From positions 176,339,253-176,403,252 of the forward strand of contig OV884060.1 in assembly GCA_930367215.1 (NCBI GenBank): DNA of 64,000 nt, read 5' to 3'. This DNA is from Pollenia angustigena (lineage: Eukaryota; Arthropoda; Insecta; Diptera; Polleniidae). Shown in pieces: positions 11,183 to 22,752 of the stretch (the first letter of the stretch is position 1; the number at the start of each line of letters is the position of its first letter). The notes beneath the pieces were generated by a model. It did no database searches and was not told the DNA's origin. It saw only the letters and a program-made list of their open reading frames with translations. The translations under genes and the position numbers were made by a program.

Positions 11183-11989
11183 TTAAGTTAGTAATTGACT
11201 AGAAAGGTGTTGCCAAAGTCGCATGAATAAATTTTTACACCTCTCTGCTATAGAAGATGTTTTTCCTTTTTGTGGCAAAACTGAAAACCTTAATATTGAA
11301 AATTCTGAATTACTTTTGCTTTTATATTTATAGAATAAATAAAAATGAACGCATATATTTGCATGTTTCGCCCGTGACGTTATAAGATTTTTTCCCATGC
11401 GGTTCCTAAGTAAGTTAACAAGTAGGGACTGTATGCCATATATTCATACATATACATTAGGGGTGAATTAGGGTTATATGGAAATCCTTAGCAGCAAGAT
11501 TTCGATACGCTAGAACCCCAATTTTGTGGAGTTTGTAAAAAAAACGCATGAGCCAAAAAATTTGGGGGGTGGGATGGGGTTAATGGCTCCTCATCGTGGT
11601 CAAAGTTAGGGGAAAACGATACAAAAGCCAAAAAAAAGCTTCACAACTCTCCCTGAGTCGCTTCTAGAGGGGTAAAATGTAAAACTGAATCCCACTAATA
11701 TTTCCCCCCTCTACATTTTTTATTAACATACTAACCCCCTACCTGAGCTTCTTAAGGGGACTCCCATAATAAATATTGTTTTTTATAAAATTACCCGACA
11801 CCGCCGTAACTAGCCCCAGAGTGGCCCTAGAGAAGTCAAATATATGACGGACCTCCAATATTTTTGTTAATCGAGCAATTTTTCAGAACATACCTAGTCT
11901 CCATCATTAATCATTAGGGTCGTCCAAATTTCGAAAATGAAATAAAATGGTTATTAATAATCTTTCATTCTTGACCGTGGCCGGGGCTC
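11183..11989. other. Compositionally odd stretch without a gene
   Basis: At about 11455-11850 the DNA is richer in G and C runs (tttggggggtgggatgggg, tttcccccctc, ctaaccccctacc) than its surroundings. No reading frame is supported. At 11955-11985 there is an inverted scrap of the SINE-like 3' part (cttgaccgtggccggggctcg). Confidence 0.5.
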
Positions 11990-12019
11990 GAAAACAGAAG
12001 TAAGTAAAAAACATGTAAA

Positions 12020-12265
12020 ATCAATTAAAATGGACAATCATTCAGGAAAGCAAATTTCGATCTACCACAGGTTAAATAACAATTTGGTTTAAGGATTGAT
12101 GTTTGACTATTGACGTCAGCAGTCGTCGATGGCTGCGAGTGTAAGACTACAAATCCATCTGAGGAGATCCAGTGGTTGCGATCGAAACATGTCATGGTAA
12201 CCTGCCGGCCAGGGTTTGAGCCCTTGAGGCCACGGTCAAGACTGAAAGATTATCAATAACAATTT
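12020..12265 (+). mobile_element. tRNA-headed SINE-like segment, copy 2
   Basis: It is nearly identical to copy 1 from 'aaaatggacaatcattcagg' through 'ggtaacctgccggccagggt'. Box B is mutated to GGTTTGAGCC. It is followed by the same 'gaaagattatcaataacaat' tail. Confidence 0.55.
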
Positions 12266-12359
12266 TAATTAATTTTCGTGTTGTAAAAATTTCTTTCTTC
12301 ATAAAAATTAAATTTGATGAACTTAAGCCTAATTAAAAATATTAAAAATTTTAAGAATA

Positions 12360-13535
12360 CTAGTGTTCGCCTAATGGTCAAAATTCGACCATAAATTTTT
12401 ATGTACATATGAAGAAAACATAGCACATCTAAGTATATATGAATTAACATGTTTCGAGCATTTATTTTTTCCGTCTTGGTGGATCGATTTGGCGAGGGAA
12501 CAACCTCCGGTTCATATTTTATCTTCTACGTGAGTTAATTCAATTTTGTTAGTTCAATATTAAAAATATCCGAAAATAATAATTGAAAAACAAAAAAGTA
12601 TCAAAAAGTCTCCTTTGTAGATTGTCATCCACTTAGGACTTTGCATGCTTAATTTTATGTTTCTATGTTTAATATTAACGAAAATTAATCAAAGTACCAG
12701 ATGTTAACGAAAAATGTTCTTTTTCACCCAGTTTAATGTATAATTTTATCTTTATAGGTCGAATATTAACGAAAATTCAAAAGTTCCAGATAAAAAACAG
12801 AAAGTACCAACATTTTTTATCTTATAGGATATCATTCACTCAGGACCCTCTACCTATAATATTCAGGGGTGTGCTGGAAATCGTAAACGCAAAACGCAAG
12901 AATTTGGAGGCTGTTTTTAATAAACTTTTAATCTTCTTTTTATAATTTTTGTTATAAAATTCTGTTTAATAGAGAAATGTTTGTATAATATTTGTCATAA
13001 AATTCTTTTATTATAGAAATCTTACTAAAAAACGACTTTTAAAATTCTTGCGTTTTGCGTTTGCGATTTCCAGCACACCCCTGATTATGTTTCTAATATT
13101 ATAGAAAATTATCACATGAAGCACAGAAAAGTAAAAAAAAGAAATTTAGTTTCCCGTTTTTCCCCTTTTTTTCTTTCCATAGAGGTTCGGTTGACAAACA
13201 AAGGAAAAAAGCGTTCTTAACTGTTTTGCCTGGTTCGATTTGTACATAAGATTTATATAGTCGATATTCGAAAACCGGTTTCTGAAAAATGTCGAATAAT
13301 CGATCCCCCTAATTTTTTTATTAGTTGATAATTGAAAAAAAAATTTATTTATGTATTTTGTATTTGTGGTAGTAGCAATTTTAAACGCTTATAACTCTGA
13401 AATTATTGAACAGATTTTAATAAAATATATATTGTGCACTTCTGTGAGTAAATACCTTTCACATGGTGTATATTTTGTTCAAATCGGTTGACATACAGAT
13501 GAGGAAAGTGTTCTTAACTGTTTTGCCTTAGCCGA
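12360..13535 (-). mobile_element. Helitron-like non-autonomous element J, copy 1
   Basis: Read on the minus strand, the 5' end is TCGGCTAAGGC preceded by A. The 3' end is a hairpin (ATGGTC / GACCAT, 12374-12392), then 10 nt, then CTAG followed by T. This is the Helitron terminal pattern: 5' TC, 3' hairpin plus CTRR, A/T target, no TSD. The copy at 21524-22401 has the same two ends. It has no Rep/helicase frame. A 220-bp MITE interrupts this copy. Confidence 0.65.
12864..13083. mobile_element. MITE Y, copy 1 (ATT TSD)
   Basis: Ends are CAGGGGTGTGCTGGAAATCG and the inverse CGATTTCCAGCACACCCCTG, with arms of about 40 bp that continue into AAACGCAAAACGC. ATT flanks both sides (12861-12863, 13084-13086). 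The second Helitron-like copy reads 'ctataatattatgtttct' at the same point and shows ATT only once, so the boundary and 3-bp duplication are seen directly. A degraded relative lies in T3dh intron 2. Confidence 0.85.
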
Positions 13536-14756
13536 TTTAAATATACATAGAATAATGTGCCCTGGGAAGTATGCAAAAAAATGAATTTGTAAAAAGTAAA
13601 TCACTTTTTCAAAAAAAAATAAAAATTTTCGTTTAAGAAAATATATTGAAACAACAATTGAAGCACAGCCGCGAATAACGTTTTAAGTTACAAAATAATA
13701 ATTTTTCAGGAGAGCAAAAAAACGTTTTTTGACAGGCAGGCATTATTTGTTTTAAAATTTTTTTTTCTATTATTAAAAATAATGATAATAAAAACTTAAA
13801 TGCAAATGGCTTTTAAAACATTATTCCGCACTGCAAAACCATTTCAGTTTCATCGTTTTGTTAGTAACTTGCAATGTTCTTCCACTGGCTGACACTTTGT
13901 ACGCCATTTTGAAGGCGTTAAGGTGCATAGTTTTGGTTGATTTGATGTTTAAACTGTGTAAGAGAGTAAGTTTAACGGTTATCTGCAAAAAAAACAGTTT
14001 GGCAAAAAACTGATAAATAATTCAGGAAATTTACAAGCAAAAGAAAATGTTTAGTTTTAATTAAAAACCTTATTAAAAAGCAAAATGTTAGGTTTTTGTG
14101 AAAAAATTAAAGTTGTAAAAACGTTATTGCATTCATATATCCTTTATCTTTAATAAAAAAAAAAACAAAATATAAAAAATTACAATGATGCAAATGTTTT
14201 GGTTTTATTATGTTATGACTTTTTAACGTCTAAAATCACTTAAATAGATCTTAATTTGAAAAGTAAGCAGCATTAGTATTTGAAGAAGTGCAAAAATGGT
14301 TTTTTGCGTTCCAGCAATTTTGTGTAGTTTCGGCAAATTTAGAGAGTAATTTTCATTTTACTCTCATTAGTCCGAACATGCCCGAGATCTTGTGGAACAC
14401 ACCTAATGTATTGATTTTAAAACAACGATCATCACGCTATGCCCCCGGGGGCCGAGCACTTTTCGTGAATTTCACACACACAACACGAAGGTTAACGAAA
14501 CATTTGTAAAAAGTTAAAAAACAAGAATAAAAACCATTGTTAATGTCTCAAACGAGTTAATTTATTTTCCTCTCTTTTTCAGAATTGGTGTTTCATTGCA
14601 CACAATATGCACTCACCACTACATGCACATTTTTAACTGTCTCTCTTTGTGATGACCGCTGTTTTAAAAACACTGCTTTTTCGTTTAAATTTTTGTATAA
14701 TTTAAGATCTTTATAGTTAAATTTTTCTTCACTATGAACAAAATTTGTTAAATATT
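13536..14756. other. No gene seen; possible LINE 5' fragment
   Basis: At 13660-13690 'agccgcgaataacgtt' matches the first bases of the jockey-type LINE at 26078 onward, so a 5' scrap of that family may be present. A 12-bp GC palindrome (GCCCCCGGGGGC) lies near 14442. No supported gene. Confidence 0.4.
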
Positions 14757-14873
14757 CAGCCCAATTATGAATTAAAATTTCCAGGGAGTTTTTTCCCTTG
14801 TGACATATTTTCTACTTAAATTCAATTGTTGGAGAAGGGTTCTCCCGGGGAATTTTTATTCATAATTGGGTTG
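14757..14873. mobile_element. Hairpin MITE T, copy 1
   Basis: CAGCCCAATTATGAATTAAA pairs with TTTATTCATAATTGGGTTG, and the inner arms contain GGGAGTT / TCTCCC. A second copy is at 17872-17959. Confidence 0.7.
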
Positions 14874-15178
14874 ATAAGTTCGACCGTCATGCAATTTTCT
14901 GTTGATAACAATTTTGACAGCAGGATTAATTCAGGGAAGCCTGTTATAATCGATATTAATATTTTACTTCGTTTACACTTAAAAATCCATTAGCAAAATT
15001 AGTAGTGCATATAAGCTCAGTTGCAAGCAAATGCAAACAATAACATTTGACAGATTAAGCGCCATATTGGTTTTAAGAAGACTTTTAATTTGACCATTTT
15101 CGTGAATTTTAATATAAAATAGAGAATTAAATTTAAATAATTTAAATAGAAAAAATTTATTTTAAAATGCCTGTGCAT

Positions 15179-15328
15179 AGTCCCAATTCACACGTTGCAA
15201 GTCTTATTGATCAGCTTGCTACTTTATAACGAGACTTAAGAGTGGAAAATAAACGTTTCTCTCTCACTCTCTCTCGCCTATAAGGTAGCAAGCTGATCAA
15301 TAAGACTTGCAATGTGTGAATTGGCACT
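15179..15328. mobile_element. Hairpin MITE U
   Basis: Arms of about 49 bp start AGTCCCAATTCACACGTTGC and AGTGCCAATTCACACATTGC (read inward from each end) and differ at only a few positions. The loop holds a CTCTCTCTCAC tract. Non-coding. Confidence 0.7.
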
Positions 15329-16077
15329 TAATTGTAAACAAATGCAGATTTTTTACTGTGTTTCCAGAATTAATTTTAGAAAAATAACACATTTGCACAA
15401 AAAATAAAAGTGGTATGCTCACGATCAATCATAACATGCACTGCAAATTTGCTCAATGACCATCGTGATTACCCTTATTATTGTAAAATTCTCCACGGTT
15501 GCATTGTAGAACACATTTAAAAAAGCGAGTTGCTTTGCAATGCTGTTTATCAACAAAAAAAAAATTTAACTTTAATTTTTATTGATAATTTACAATTAAC
15601 TTAAAAAAAGAACAAAAATATGTATCATAGAACTCTAATAAAATCTAATTTAATAAAATCTTTAATTAAGCTAACACAATTTCTCATATTTCGTTGGTTA
15701 ATTAAACTATTTTCGACAAATTTAAAGCAATTTATTTATTATAATTAGGGGTGCGGAGAATGTGTGTTTAGCGATTGTAAAAGCGAATATTGAAATTAAA
15801 TTTTTTGCGAATGCTAACGTGAACACACAATATCCCAGTTGGGTAGATTGGCGTTGTCGACATCTTCGTCAATGATGTATGCACGACTTGTCCCCTGTCG
15901 TTTACGGTTTCTAGAAGACAATTTATAGAAAATCGACGTGTACGACAGTTTTAGCTATGAATTAAATTCCAATGATTTGGAAGAATTGTTCGAGGATATG
16001 ACGATGAAATTTTTAATTGTACTTTACAGCACCACACAATGTTTAAACTGTTGGAAACATTCTTCAGACAGCTAATG

Positions 16078-16260
16078 AGTTACAAACTCAAATTCTTCTG
16101 TTAAACCTGATACTGAAAAAGCCTTAAAAATCAATAGAGAAATTTGTAACCTTATGTCAGAATATCGCGAACAACATAACAAATTAAAAAACAATGCCAC
16201 TCGTAAAATTGCTCTGAGTGGAGAAGCAGCTCGCGCTTTTTGTCATTATTTCTTAAGGGC
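16078..16260 (+). pseudogene. Decayed coding-like segment inside element Z
   Basis: One frame reads SVKPDTEKALKINREICNLM, then SEYREQHNKLKNNATRKI. It is polar, charged and helix-like, unlike the surrounding chance frames. An upstream stretch (about 15945-16010) also reads plausibly (SNDLEELFEDM) before a 'ttttaattgtactttacag' that resembles a splice acceptor. I do not recognise the protein. It may be a captured host exon or a remnant of the element's own gene. Confidence 0.25.
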
Positions 16261-16419
16261 AAACAGGTCGTTTTTGTTTGTCTGCTTTTGTTGCGTTTTG
16301 CGTTGTCACCCCGCATTGGTTGGTGTTTCGGCGTCGTATAACTGTACCGAGTTACAGTTTTTGCGGTATCTGCATTAACTATATGCAATCGTTTTTAACC
16401 TCAATGTTTTGATGTGTTG

Positions 16420-16545
16420 TCTGGTGGAGAACCAAAGAAAAAACTCATGTGACTGGTGGAGAACCATATATAACTCAGACGTTTTACTGGTGGAGTACCA
16501 AGGAAATAACTCAGACGTTTTACTGTGGAGACAAGATATACTCTG
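16420..16545. repeat. Short tandem repeat, 32-36 bp period
   Basis: Three to four copies of ctggtggagaacca...aactcagacgtttta stand head to tail, and the last is truncated at 'ctgtggagac'. Overlapping frames in both strands are by-products. Confidence 0.65.
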
Positions 16546-16656
16546 GAGCTTATTCTGGAAGCTCTTCGCCTTCCTATACGAAGGTCTAGGTCGATCGAGG
16601 ACTTGTGGATGAGGCTCCAACAAACCGTGTGATACCCTGGCAATATAACTCTAGAT

Positions 16657-16844
16657 CAGTGATAACCACTCCATAGGCTCGCGAGTAAGTTAATAATCGT
16701 ATTTTTCACCCAGACACGGTCGGCAATTCACATGTCTACAACAACTTTGTTCGTTTCAAAACATCAGGCTATCATCAGTCTCTGCGACCGCACCCAAGTA
16801 CATAATATTTTTGTTTGCGTGCGTTCGGGGCTTGGTTATCACTG
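16657..16844. mobile_element. hAT MITE with perfect 8-bp TSD
   Basis: Ends are CAGTGATAACCA and TGGTTATCACTG. CTCTAGAT flanks both sides exactly (16649-16656, 16845-16852). At 188 bp and non-coding, it is a typical short hAT MITE. Confidence 0.85.
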
Positions 16845-17871
16845 CTCTAGATAGTTAGCCAAAAATTTTTTAGTGTTTAAGCAAAATCAAAAAAAAAAAA
16901 AACAATGCAATCCAAAAATTAATTTCACATTATTTTGAAAAAAAAAACATAAAAATCTTCGAAATATGCATGCTTCTATGGCACCAACTGCTAATGTTTA
17001 TGTTATTTCATGTAGAAATGACAACGATGATAATTTGGATTGGTTTTACTAGCGATGAGAGTTATTTTGCAACAATTTATGAGCGGATCAGAATTGTTTG
17101 AAGAATTGTTTTTTTGGGTAATTTTTTTATTTAATGACTCTTTTATGCGATTTGGTCTAATTTTTACACCAAGATTCGAAGTTATGCCGTTTTTTAACAT
17201 TTCGGAATGATTCATACATTTTGTGTGAAAAAAAAGAGTATTTTTATGCGTTTTTCTTTGGAACGCATATACCGCATAAAAACAGACCTAAGTATTATTG
17301 ATTGTTTTTTGTAAACATCACCTAAATGAGTCTACTCAGATCAGTTTTGATGATTAAAAACTGATTTATCACTTGAGCGATAGAAAATGGATTCATATAT
17401 GATTTATGAATATGTTAAAATAATGATTTCTGAATGTTTTCAATTTGATTTATTTGAGATTATTGAGATTTTGTTTTTGCCAAATCAAAAAAAAATTAAA
17501 ATACTTAGAAACTTTCGTGTCAGCCAAACAAATAAAAAGCTTGACTAACTTTTGTTTGGTTCAAAATAAAGCTAGAATAATCAAAAGCCATAAGATGCTG
17601 CTAAAAAAAATTTTAAAACTACAAGTTAATTTACGATTGAAAAATGAGACGAAGATGACTCAAAAATGATTATAAAAACTAAAATTAAATTGCCCAAAAA
17701 GGAATCACAAATGATTCTTTCAGGTGATTCATCGGTAGGGTACCAATTTCTCACAGAGAGTATTATTTATGATTGAAAGATGAGCTCATATACGGGTATT
17801 TTTCTCGTGAAGCTGATTCCTAAATGATTATATTATGATACAAAAGACTATATTAAATTACATAAGTATGT

Positions 17872-17959
17872 CAGCCCAATTATGAATAAAAATTCACCGG
17901 GAGTTTTCCCTTTTCCCATTTTTACAACTCCCGGGGAATTTTTATTTATAATTGGGCTG
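17872..17959. mobile_element. Hairpin MITE T, copy 2 (TGT TSD)
   Basis: CAGCCCAATTATGAATAAAA folds onto its inverse ending ATAATTGGGCTG, and the inner arms contain CCGGGAGTT / ACTCCCGG. TGT stands on both sides. It is 88 bp long and almost entirely stem. Confidence 0.75.
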
Positions 17960-18410
17960 TGTATTATTTGAAATAAAAAAGAAATTTCTTGAAAAATAAA
18001 CTTGAATCTGTAAATAAATTTAAACATGAAGAGGTTTGTTCAAAATTATTTTCTTAAAAAAGATTCCAGATTTAATTGATTTTGCCACCATTAGATATTA
18101 GATTTAAATATTGGTACACATTTTAGCGAATCCTAATGCAAATGGAACGAGCAATTATAAGGGAATGGTTTGCAAATGCGAAACCAAATGTTTGACGCAC
18201 CCCTAATCATAATGCTTAAATGGCATTACTGCTCAGAATCTCGTACATAAGTATGTACCTATGTGTTTGTATACATATAAATACTTTGTTGTGTTCTCTT
18301 TAGATTAAGTTCACAACAACTCTAGCGTAATTCTACAGTTTCTTATTAAATTAGTACAAGATTTGCATTTGTGAGCAGCAGATAAAACAAAAACCCAGAA
18401 AACTAATAAA

Positions 18411-20684
18411 ATGTCACGAAAAAATGTTTTAAACTTAGTTAACACAATTGTTCATAATTCGTCAGTTTATTAACTATTTTTGCCAAAGCAATTTGTTTAT
18501 TATTAAAATATTGTTTTGTTTTTATTTTATTATAGTTGTAAATGTCCAGCCCATTCCAGCAACTATGGATCGAGTGCTGCAAATGTTACACAAACCGGTA
18601 AAATGGAATATGCTTTTGAGGTATTTATTTTGATATCTGGCTTTTAAATATTGTACTTTTCTTTTTTACGGAAAATAAACAAAAGTATTAAGTTAAGAAA
18701 TACGGCGACACTATTTTAATCCAGTTTTTTAACGGCTCATAATGGATCATAAATATTCTTTTTAATGGGACATCAGCTGAAGGAGGGAATATGTAAAAAA
18801 AAATTTTATTGGTACAAGGTCCAAAAAGATGCACCATTTAGATTTTTTTATTGTATAGGGTTGTTCTGGAAATCGAAAACGCAAGAACTTTAAACAATTT
18901 TATAACAAAAATTATAAAAATTAGATTAAGTGCATTAAAAAAAAACTTTCAAATTTTTGCGTTTTTGATTTCTACAACACCCCTCATAGTCTTTGTGTTT
19001 GCTTTTTATTTAATTAAAGGAAGTTTAGAAATCATGAGACTATTAATTAAAAAATAAAGTGTTTTATATAAAATTTTAACAAAGAATTATAGTCGCTTGG
19101 TATCAGTTTGAATTTAGTTGTTTGGTCATAAGCCGTTTGGAATAAAATGTGCCTAGACGGTTTAAAATTAAGTTATAAAACGTAAATAAGGGTCTTCTAA
19201 ATTTTTTCACAGACATTTAAAAAAAAAAAAACAAAGAAAGTCTATAGTTAAAGAACTATTTAAACAAAATTGTGCCGTTTAAACAGTACGCAGCTTAAAT
19301 GAATCTCTATCTTTCAATTGACCATATAAAAACCAACATTTTAAAATAACTTTTTCTACCTAGATGTCCTCGTCTACCGTTCGCTTTGGTCCTGGTGTTA
19401 GTGCTGAGCTTGGTGGCGATTTGCGCAATAGCGGTGCAAAGTCTGTTTGTGTGGTGACTGATAAAAATGTAGCCAAACTACCCAGCGTTTTGACCGCATT
19501 TGATTCTCTCAAAAAAAGTGGCATAGAATTCGAAGTTTACGATGAAACGAGAGTAGAACCCACTGATGAGAGTTTATGGCAGGCAGCCATATTTGCCAGG
19601 TCAAAACAATTTGATGCTTTTGTGGCCATAGGTGGGGGTTCAGTAATTGATACTTGCAAGGCGGCCAATTTATTTAATTGTGATAAAGAGGCGGAATTCA
19701 TCGATTATGTTAACAAGCCTATAGGAAATGGCAAAGAAGTTAAGGTTGATCTAAAACCTTTAATTGCCTTACCCACTACAGCGGGTACTGGTTCAGAAAC
19801 TACTGGTGTAGCTATATTTGATTACAAAAAGTTACATTGTAAAACTGGTATATCAGGCAAAAATCTACGCCCTAAGCTAGGTAAGTTTAAAGAGACTTCT
19901 TTAAGAAAAAGAAATAAGAATTTTTACGATATTACCAATAGGTTTAATTGATCCCTTGCATACATTATCGCAACCGGAAAGAGTAACTGCCTATTGTGGT
20001 TTTGATGTATTTTGCCATGCCCTGGAAAGTTTTACCGCTGTAGACTACAGAGAACGGGGTTTGGCACCAACAGATCCTAGTCTAAGGCCTCCCTATCAAG
20101 GACGTAATCCTATTTCTGATGTTTGGGCTCGTTACGCTTTAGCCACCATTAAGGACAACTTTTTACCAGCCATTTATCAACCGGATAACTTAAAAGCCCG
20201 TTCACAAATGCATTTAGCCTCTACAATGGCTGGTGTAGGTTTCGGCAACGCTGGTGTTCACCTGCCCCATGGTCTTTCCTATCCCATTTCAGGAAATGTA
20301 CGCACTTTTCGCCCTAAAGGTTATGGCGATAGTCATGCCATTATACCCCATGGCTTATCTGTTGTTATAACAGCGCCTGCCATTTTTGAATTTTTGGCAC
20401 CCGCTTGCCCTGAGCGCCATCTTGAAGCTGCCCAATTATTGGGCAAAGATATTAGCAATGCTAAACAGGCTGATGCAGGTAAAATATTGGGCGATTGTGT
20501 AAGAGATTATATGCATCGTGCGGGAATTGAAAATGGTCTCAAGGACTTAGGTTTTAATACATCCGATATTCCAGCTTTGGTGGAGGGAACTTTGCCACAA
20601 GAGCGGATAATAAAACTGGCACCGCGAGAACAAAGTCGCGAACAATTGGCAAAATTATTTGAAAACTCTATGGAAATTTATTAA
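18411..20684 (+). CDS. T3dh: Hydroxyacid-oxoacid transhydrogenase, mitochondrial (iron-dependent alcohol dehydrogenase family)
   Basis: The gene is a join of 18411-18460, 18536-18620, 19364-19880 and 19942-20684, giving 464 aa against 467 for human ADHFE1. All phases fit and introns are GT-AG (donors gtcagt, gtattt, gtaagt). The enzyme oxidises 4-hydroxybutyrate to succinic semialdehyde while reducing 2-oxoglutarate to D-2-hydroxyglutarate in mitochondria (family knowledge). The short N-terminus ([17 protein letters not shown]) followed by CKCPAHS matches the targeting region of fly and human orthologues. The GGGS nucleotide loop is at 135-138 and [11 protein letters not shown] at 183-193. 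Metal ligands by family alignment are D239, H243, H327 and H354. The residue before H327 is Pro where the family usually has Cys. Intron 2 (743 bp) holds a degraded MITE. No disabling change is seen. An upstream 'catataaatac' (about 18274) could be a weak TATA. Confidence 0.95.
18856..18985. mobile_element. Degraded MITE Y, copy 2, in T3dh intron 2
   Basis: AGGGTTGTTCTGGAAATCG and GATTTCTACAACACCCCT are diverged versions of the ends of the MITE at 12864-13083. It is about 130 bp long and wholly intronic, so the spliced message is unaffected. Confidence 0.6.
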
Positions 20685-20959
20685 AAAGCTAAATTGTTTA
20701 AAAACTTACAGTTTGTTCTTAGATTGGTTAAAAATGCTTGAAATATTTGGAATTGTATTTTCTTGTTTAGCAATATACACTTTTTCACATGAAAATATAA
20801 CGGTACTTTTTGTTTGAGAAAAAATGTTTGACAGATAAATCAAAACTTGTTTTGTTTTCAAATAATTTCAGAGTTGATTACGAAGCATTATCAATGTGGC
20901 AGTTCGGCGATTTTAAAAACAACTTTATTCTGTGTAAAATGTATTAAAATTATCGCTAA

Positions 20960-21429
20960 AGGTAGAAGTACATAGCACGCGTTAGGGCGCGCGCGCTCTA
21001 TCGTCTTCTGTCAAAAAAAGTTAAGCTAGTGTATTTTCATAGAACAAGCTACATGCAAAATATTTTGACGCGCTTGCGCCAGAAAGTTGGTTAACTTTGA
21101 ACTTTTTAACGCGTTGTGTATTTTTGACAAGTAATCAGCTGGCAATAAAAGGAATAATTTAACAAATTTGTGAATCATGAAAGAAAAACTTATTGAAAAG
21201 TTTAAAAAACATACAATATATATATAAAAATAATCAATTCAATAAAATAACAAAATCTTGATATACTTTCGCACCCGTTTTTAATGCACAAATAAGTAAA
21301 CAAATAAAAAACAGCTGACAGGAATGGCTTTTGTAACGCGTGTTGTGTAACTTGCAATTTTTTACGCGCTAAAGTTTTTAAACGCACGATACTCGTCGAC
21401 GAACTAACGCGTGTTATGTACTTCCACCT
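20960..21429. mobile_element. MITE N just downstream of T3dh (TAA TSD)
   Basis: Ends are AGGTAGAAGTACATAGCACG and the inverse of AGGTGGAAGTACATAACACG, continuing to CGTTAG. TAA flanks both sides (20957-20959, 21430-21432). A GCGCGCGCGC run lies just inside the left arm. The minus-strand frame here is a shadow. Confidence 0.75.
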
Positions 21430-21523
21430 TAAAATCTTAATATTTTGCAATATACTTATACAAACCAAGATAAAGTGTTTTGCGACTTTTAATTGAAATT
21501 ATATAATAATAAAATTATATGAA

Positions 21524-22401
21524 CTAGTGTTCGCCTTATGGTCAAAATTCGACCATGATTTTTTTTTTGTAAATATGAAGAAAACATAACCAACCTCCGG
21601 TTCATATTTAACCTTCTACGTGAGTAATTTAATTTTATAAGTTCAGTATAAAAAATACCAATTGAAAAACAAAAAAGTATCAAAAAGTCTCCTTTATATA
21701 TTGTCATCCACTCAGGACGTTGCACGTTTAATTTTATGTTCAATGTCTAATATTAACGAAAATTAATCAAAGTACCAGATGTAGAACGAAAAAGTACCAA
21801 AAAGCTCCCTTACATGTTCTTATTCACCCAGTTTAATGTATAATTTTATCTTTATTGGTCGAATATTATCGAAAATTCAAAACGTTCCAGATGAAAAACA
21901 AAAAATACCAGCATTTTTTATCTTATAGGTTATCACTCACTCAGGATCCTACAGCTATAATATTATGTTTCTAAGTTCTATGTTATAGAAAATTTAAAAA
22001 ATATCACATGAAGCACAGAAAAGTAAAAAAAAAGAAATTTAGTTTCCCATATTTCCCCTCTTTTTCTCCCCACAGAGCTTCGGTTGACAAACAAAGGAAG
22101 AAAGCGTTCTTAACAGTTTTGCCTGTTCTGATTTATATAGTCGAAATATTCGAAACCCGGTTTCTGAGAAATGTCGAATAATCGATCACCCTAACTTTTT
22201 ATTATTTGATAATTGAAAATAAATTTTTATTTATTTATTTTGCATTTGTGTTAGTTACAATTTTGAACGCTTATAACTCTGAAATTATTGAACAGATTTT
22301 AATAAAATATACATTGTGCACTTCTTTAATGGTGTATATTTTGTTCAAATCGGTTGACATACAGAGGAGGAAAGTGTTCTTAACTGTTTTGCCTTAGCCG
22401 A
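21524..22401 (-). mobile_element. Helitron-like non-autonomous element J, copy 2
   Basis: It has the same ends as copy 1: minus-strand 5' TCGGCTAAGGC preceded by A, and 3' hairpin ATGGTC/GACCAT, 10 nt, CTAG then T. It lacks the 220-bp MITE insertion and so supplies that element's empty site. Both copies share the CGAATAATCGATC and 'caaatcggttgacatacag' segments. No coding capacity. Confidence 0.65.
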
Positions 22402-22752
22402 TTTATATATAGATAACAAAAATTCCTAATTAGAAAACTTATAAATTCTGTTTAAAAAAAAAACATTGTAAAATGTTTTTATAGCGGAAACAAATCAATT
22501 TCGACGAAACATTGTTTTTTCTCTCACTTTATAACTTCAATTGAAATATATTATAAATCTGTTATATTGTGAAAAGTTTTAAATTTTCAAACACCTAGAG
22601 CAAAAATTGTATACTCTATTGATATTGAATATCCGCTAGTTTTCCCGCTAACCGTCAAAACAGAAATTTTACCGCGTTGGGCACATAAAAACCGCTAAAA
22701 TCGCGGTAAACCCGTCGAATTGGCAACATTGGAGAGAACGTGGGCAGAATAA

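Larger units (their letters stand above)
15746..18205. mobile_element. hAT-like element Z (2.46 kb, 8-bp TSD with one mismatch)
   Basis: Termini are TAGGGGTGCG and CGCACCCCTA, which fits the hAT terminal consensus YARNG. The flanking octamers are ATTATAAT (15738-15745) and ATCATAAT (18206-18213), a 7/8 match. No intact transposase is visible. It carries a hAT MITE (16657-16844), a short tandem repeat (about 16420-16545), hairpin MITE T2 and a coding-like relic at about 16078-16260. Confidence 0.55.

Noticed and set aside
16375..16643. Several overlapping 67-82 aa frames on both strands
   Set aside because: They cross the 32-36 bp tandem repeat, so they are repetitive by-products rather than genes.
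19364..19951. Start of T3dh at 19364 and a separate gene at 19956
   Set aside because: A splice acceptor (ttttctacctag) abuts 19364, a 61-bp intron joins the two frames, and two upstream exons encode the targeting region in phase. It is one gene.
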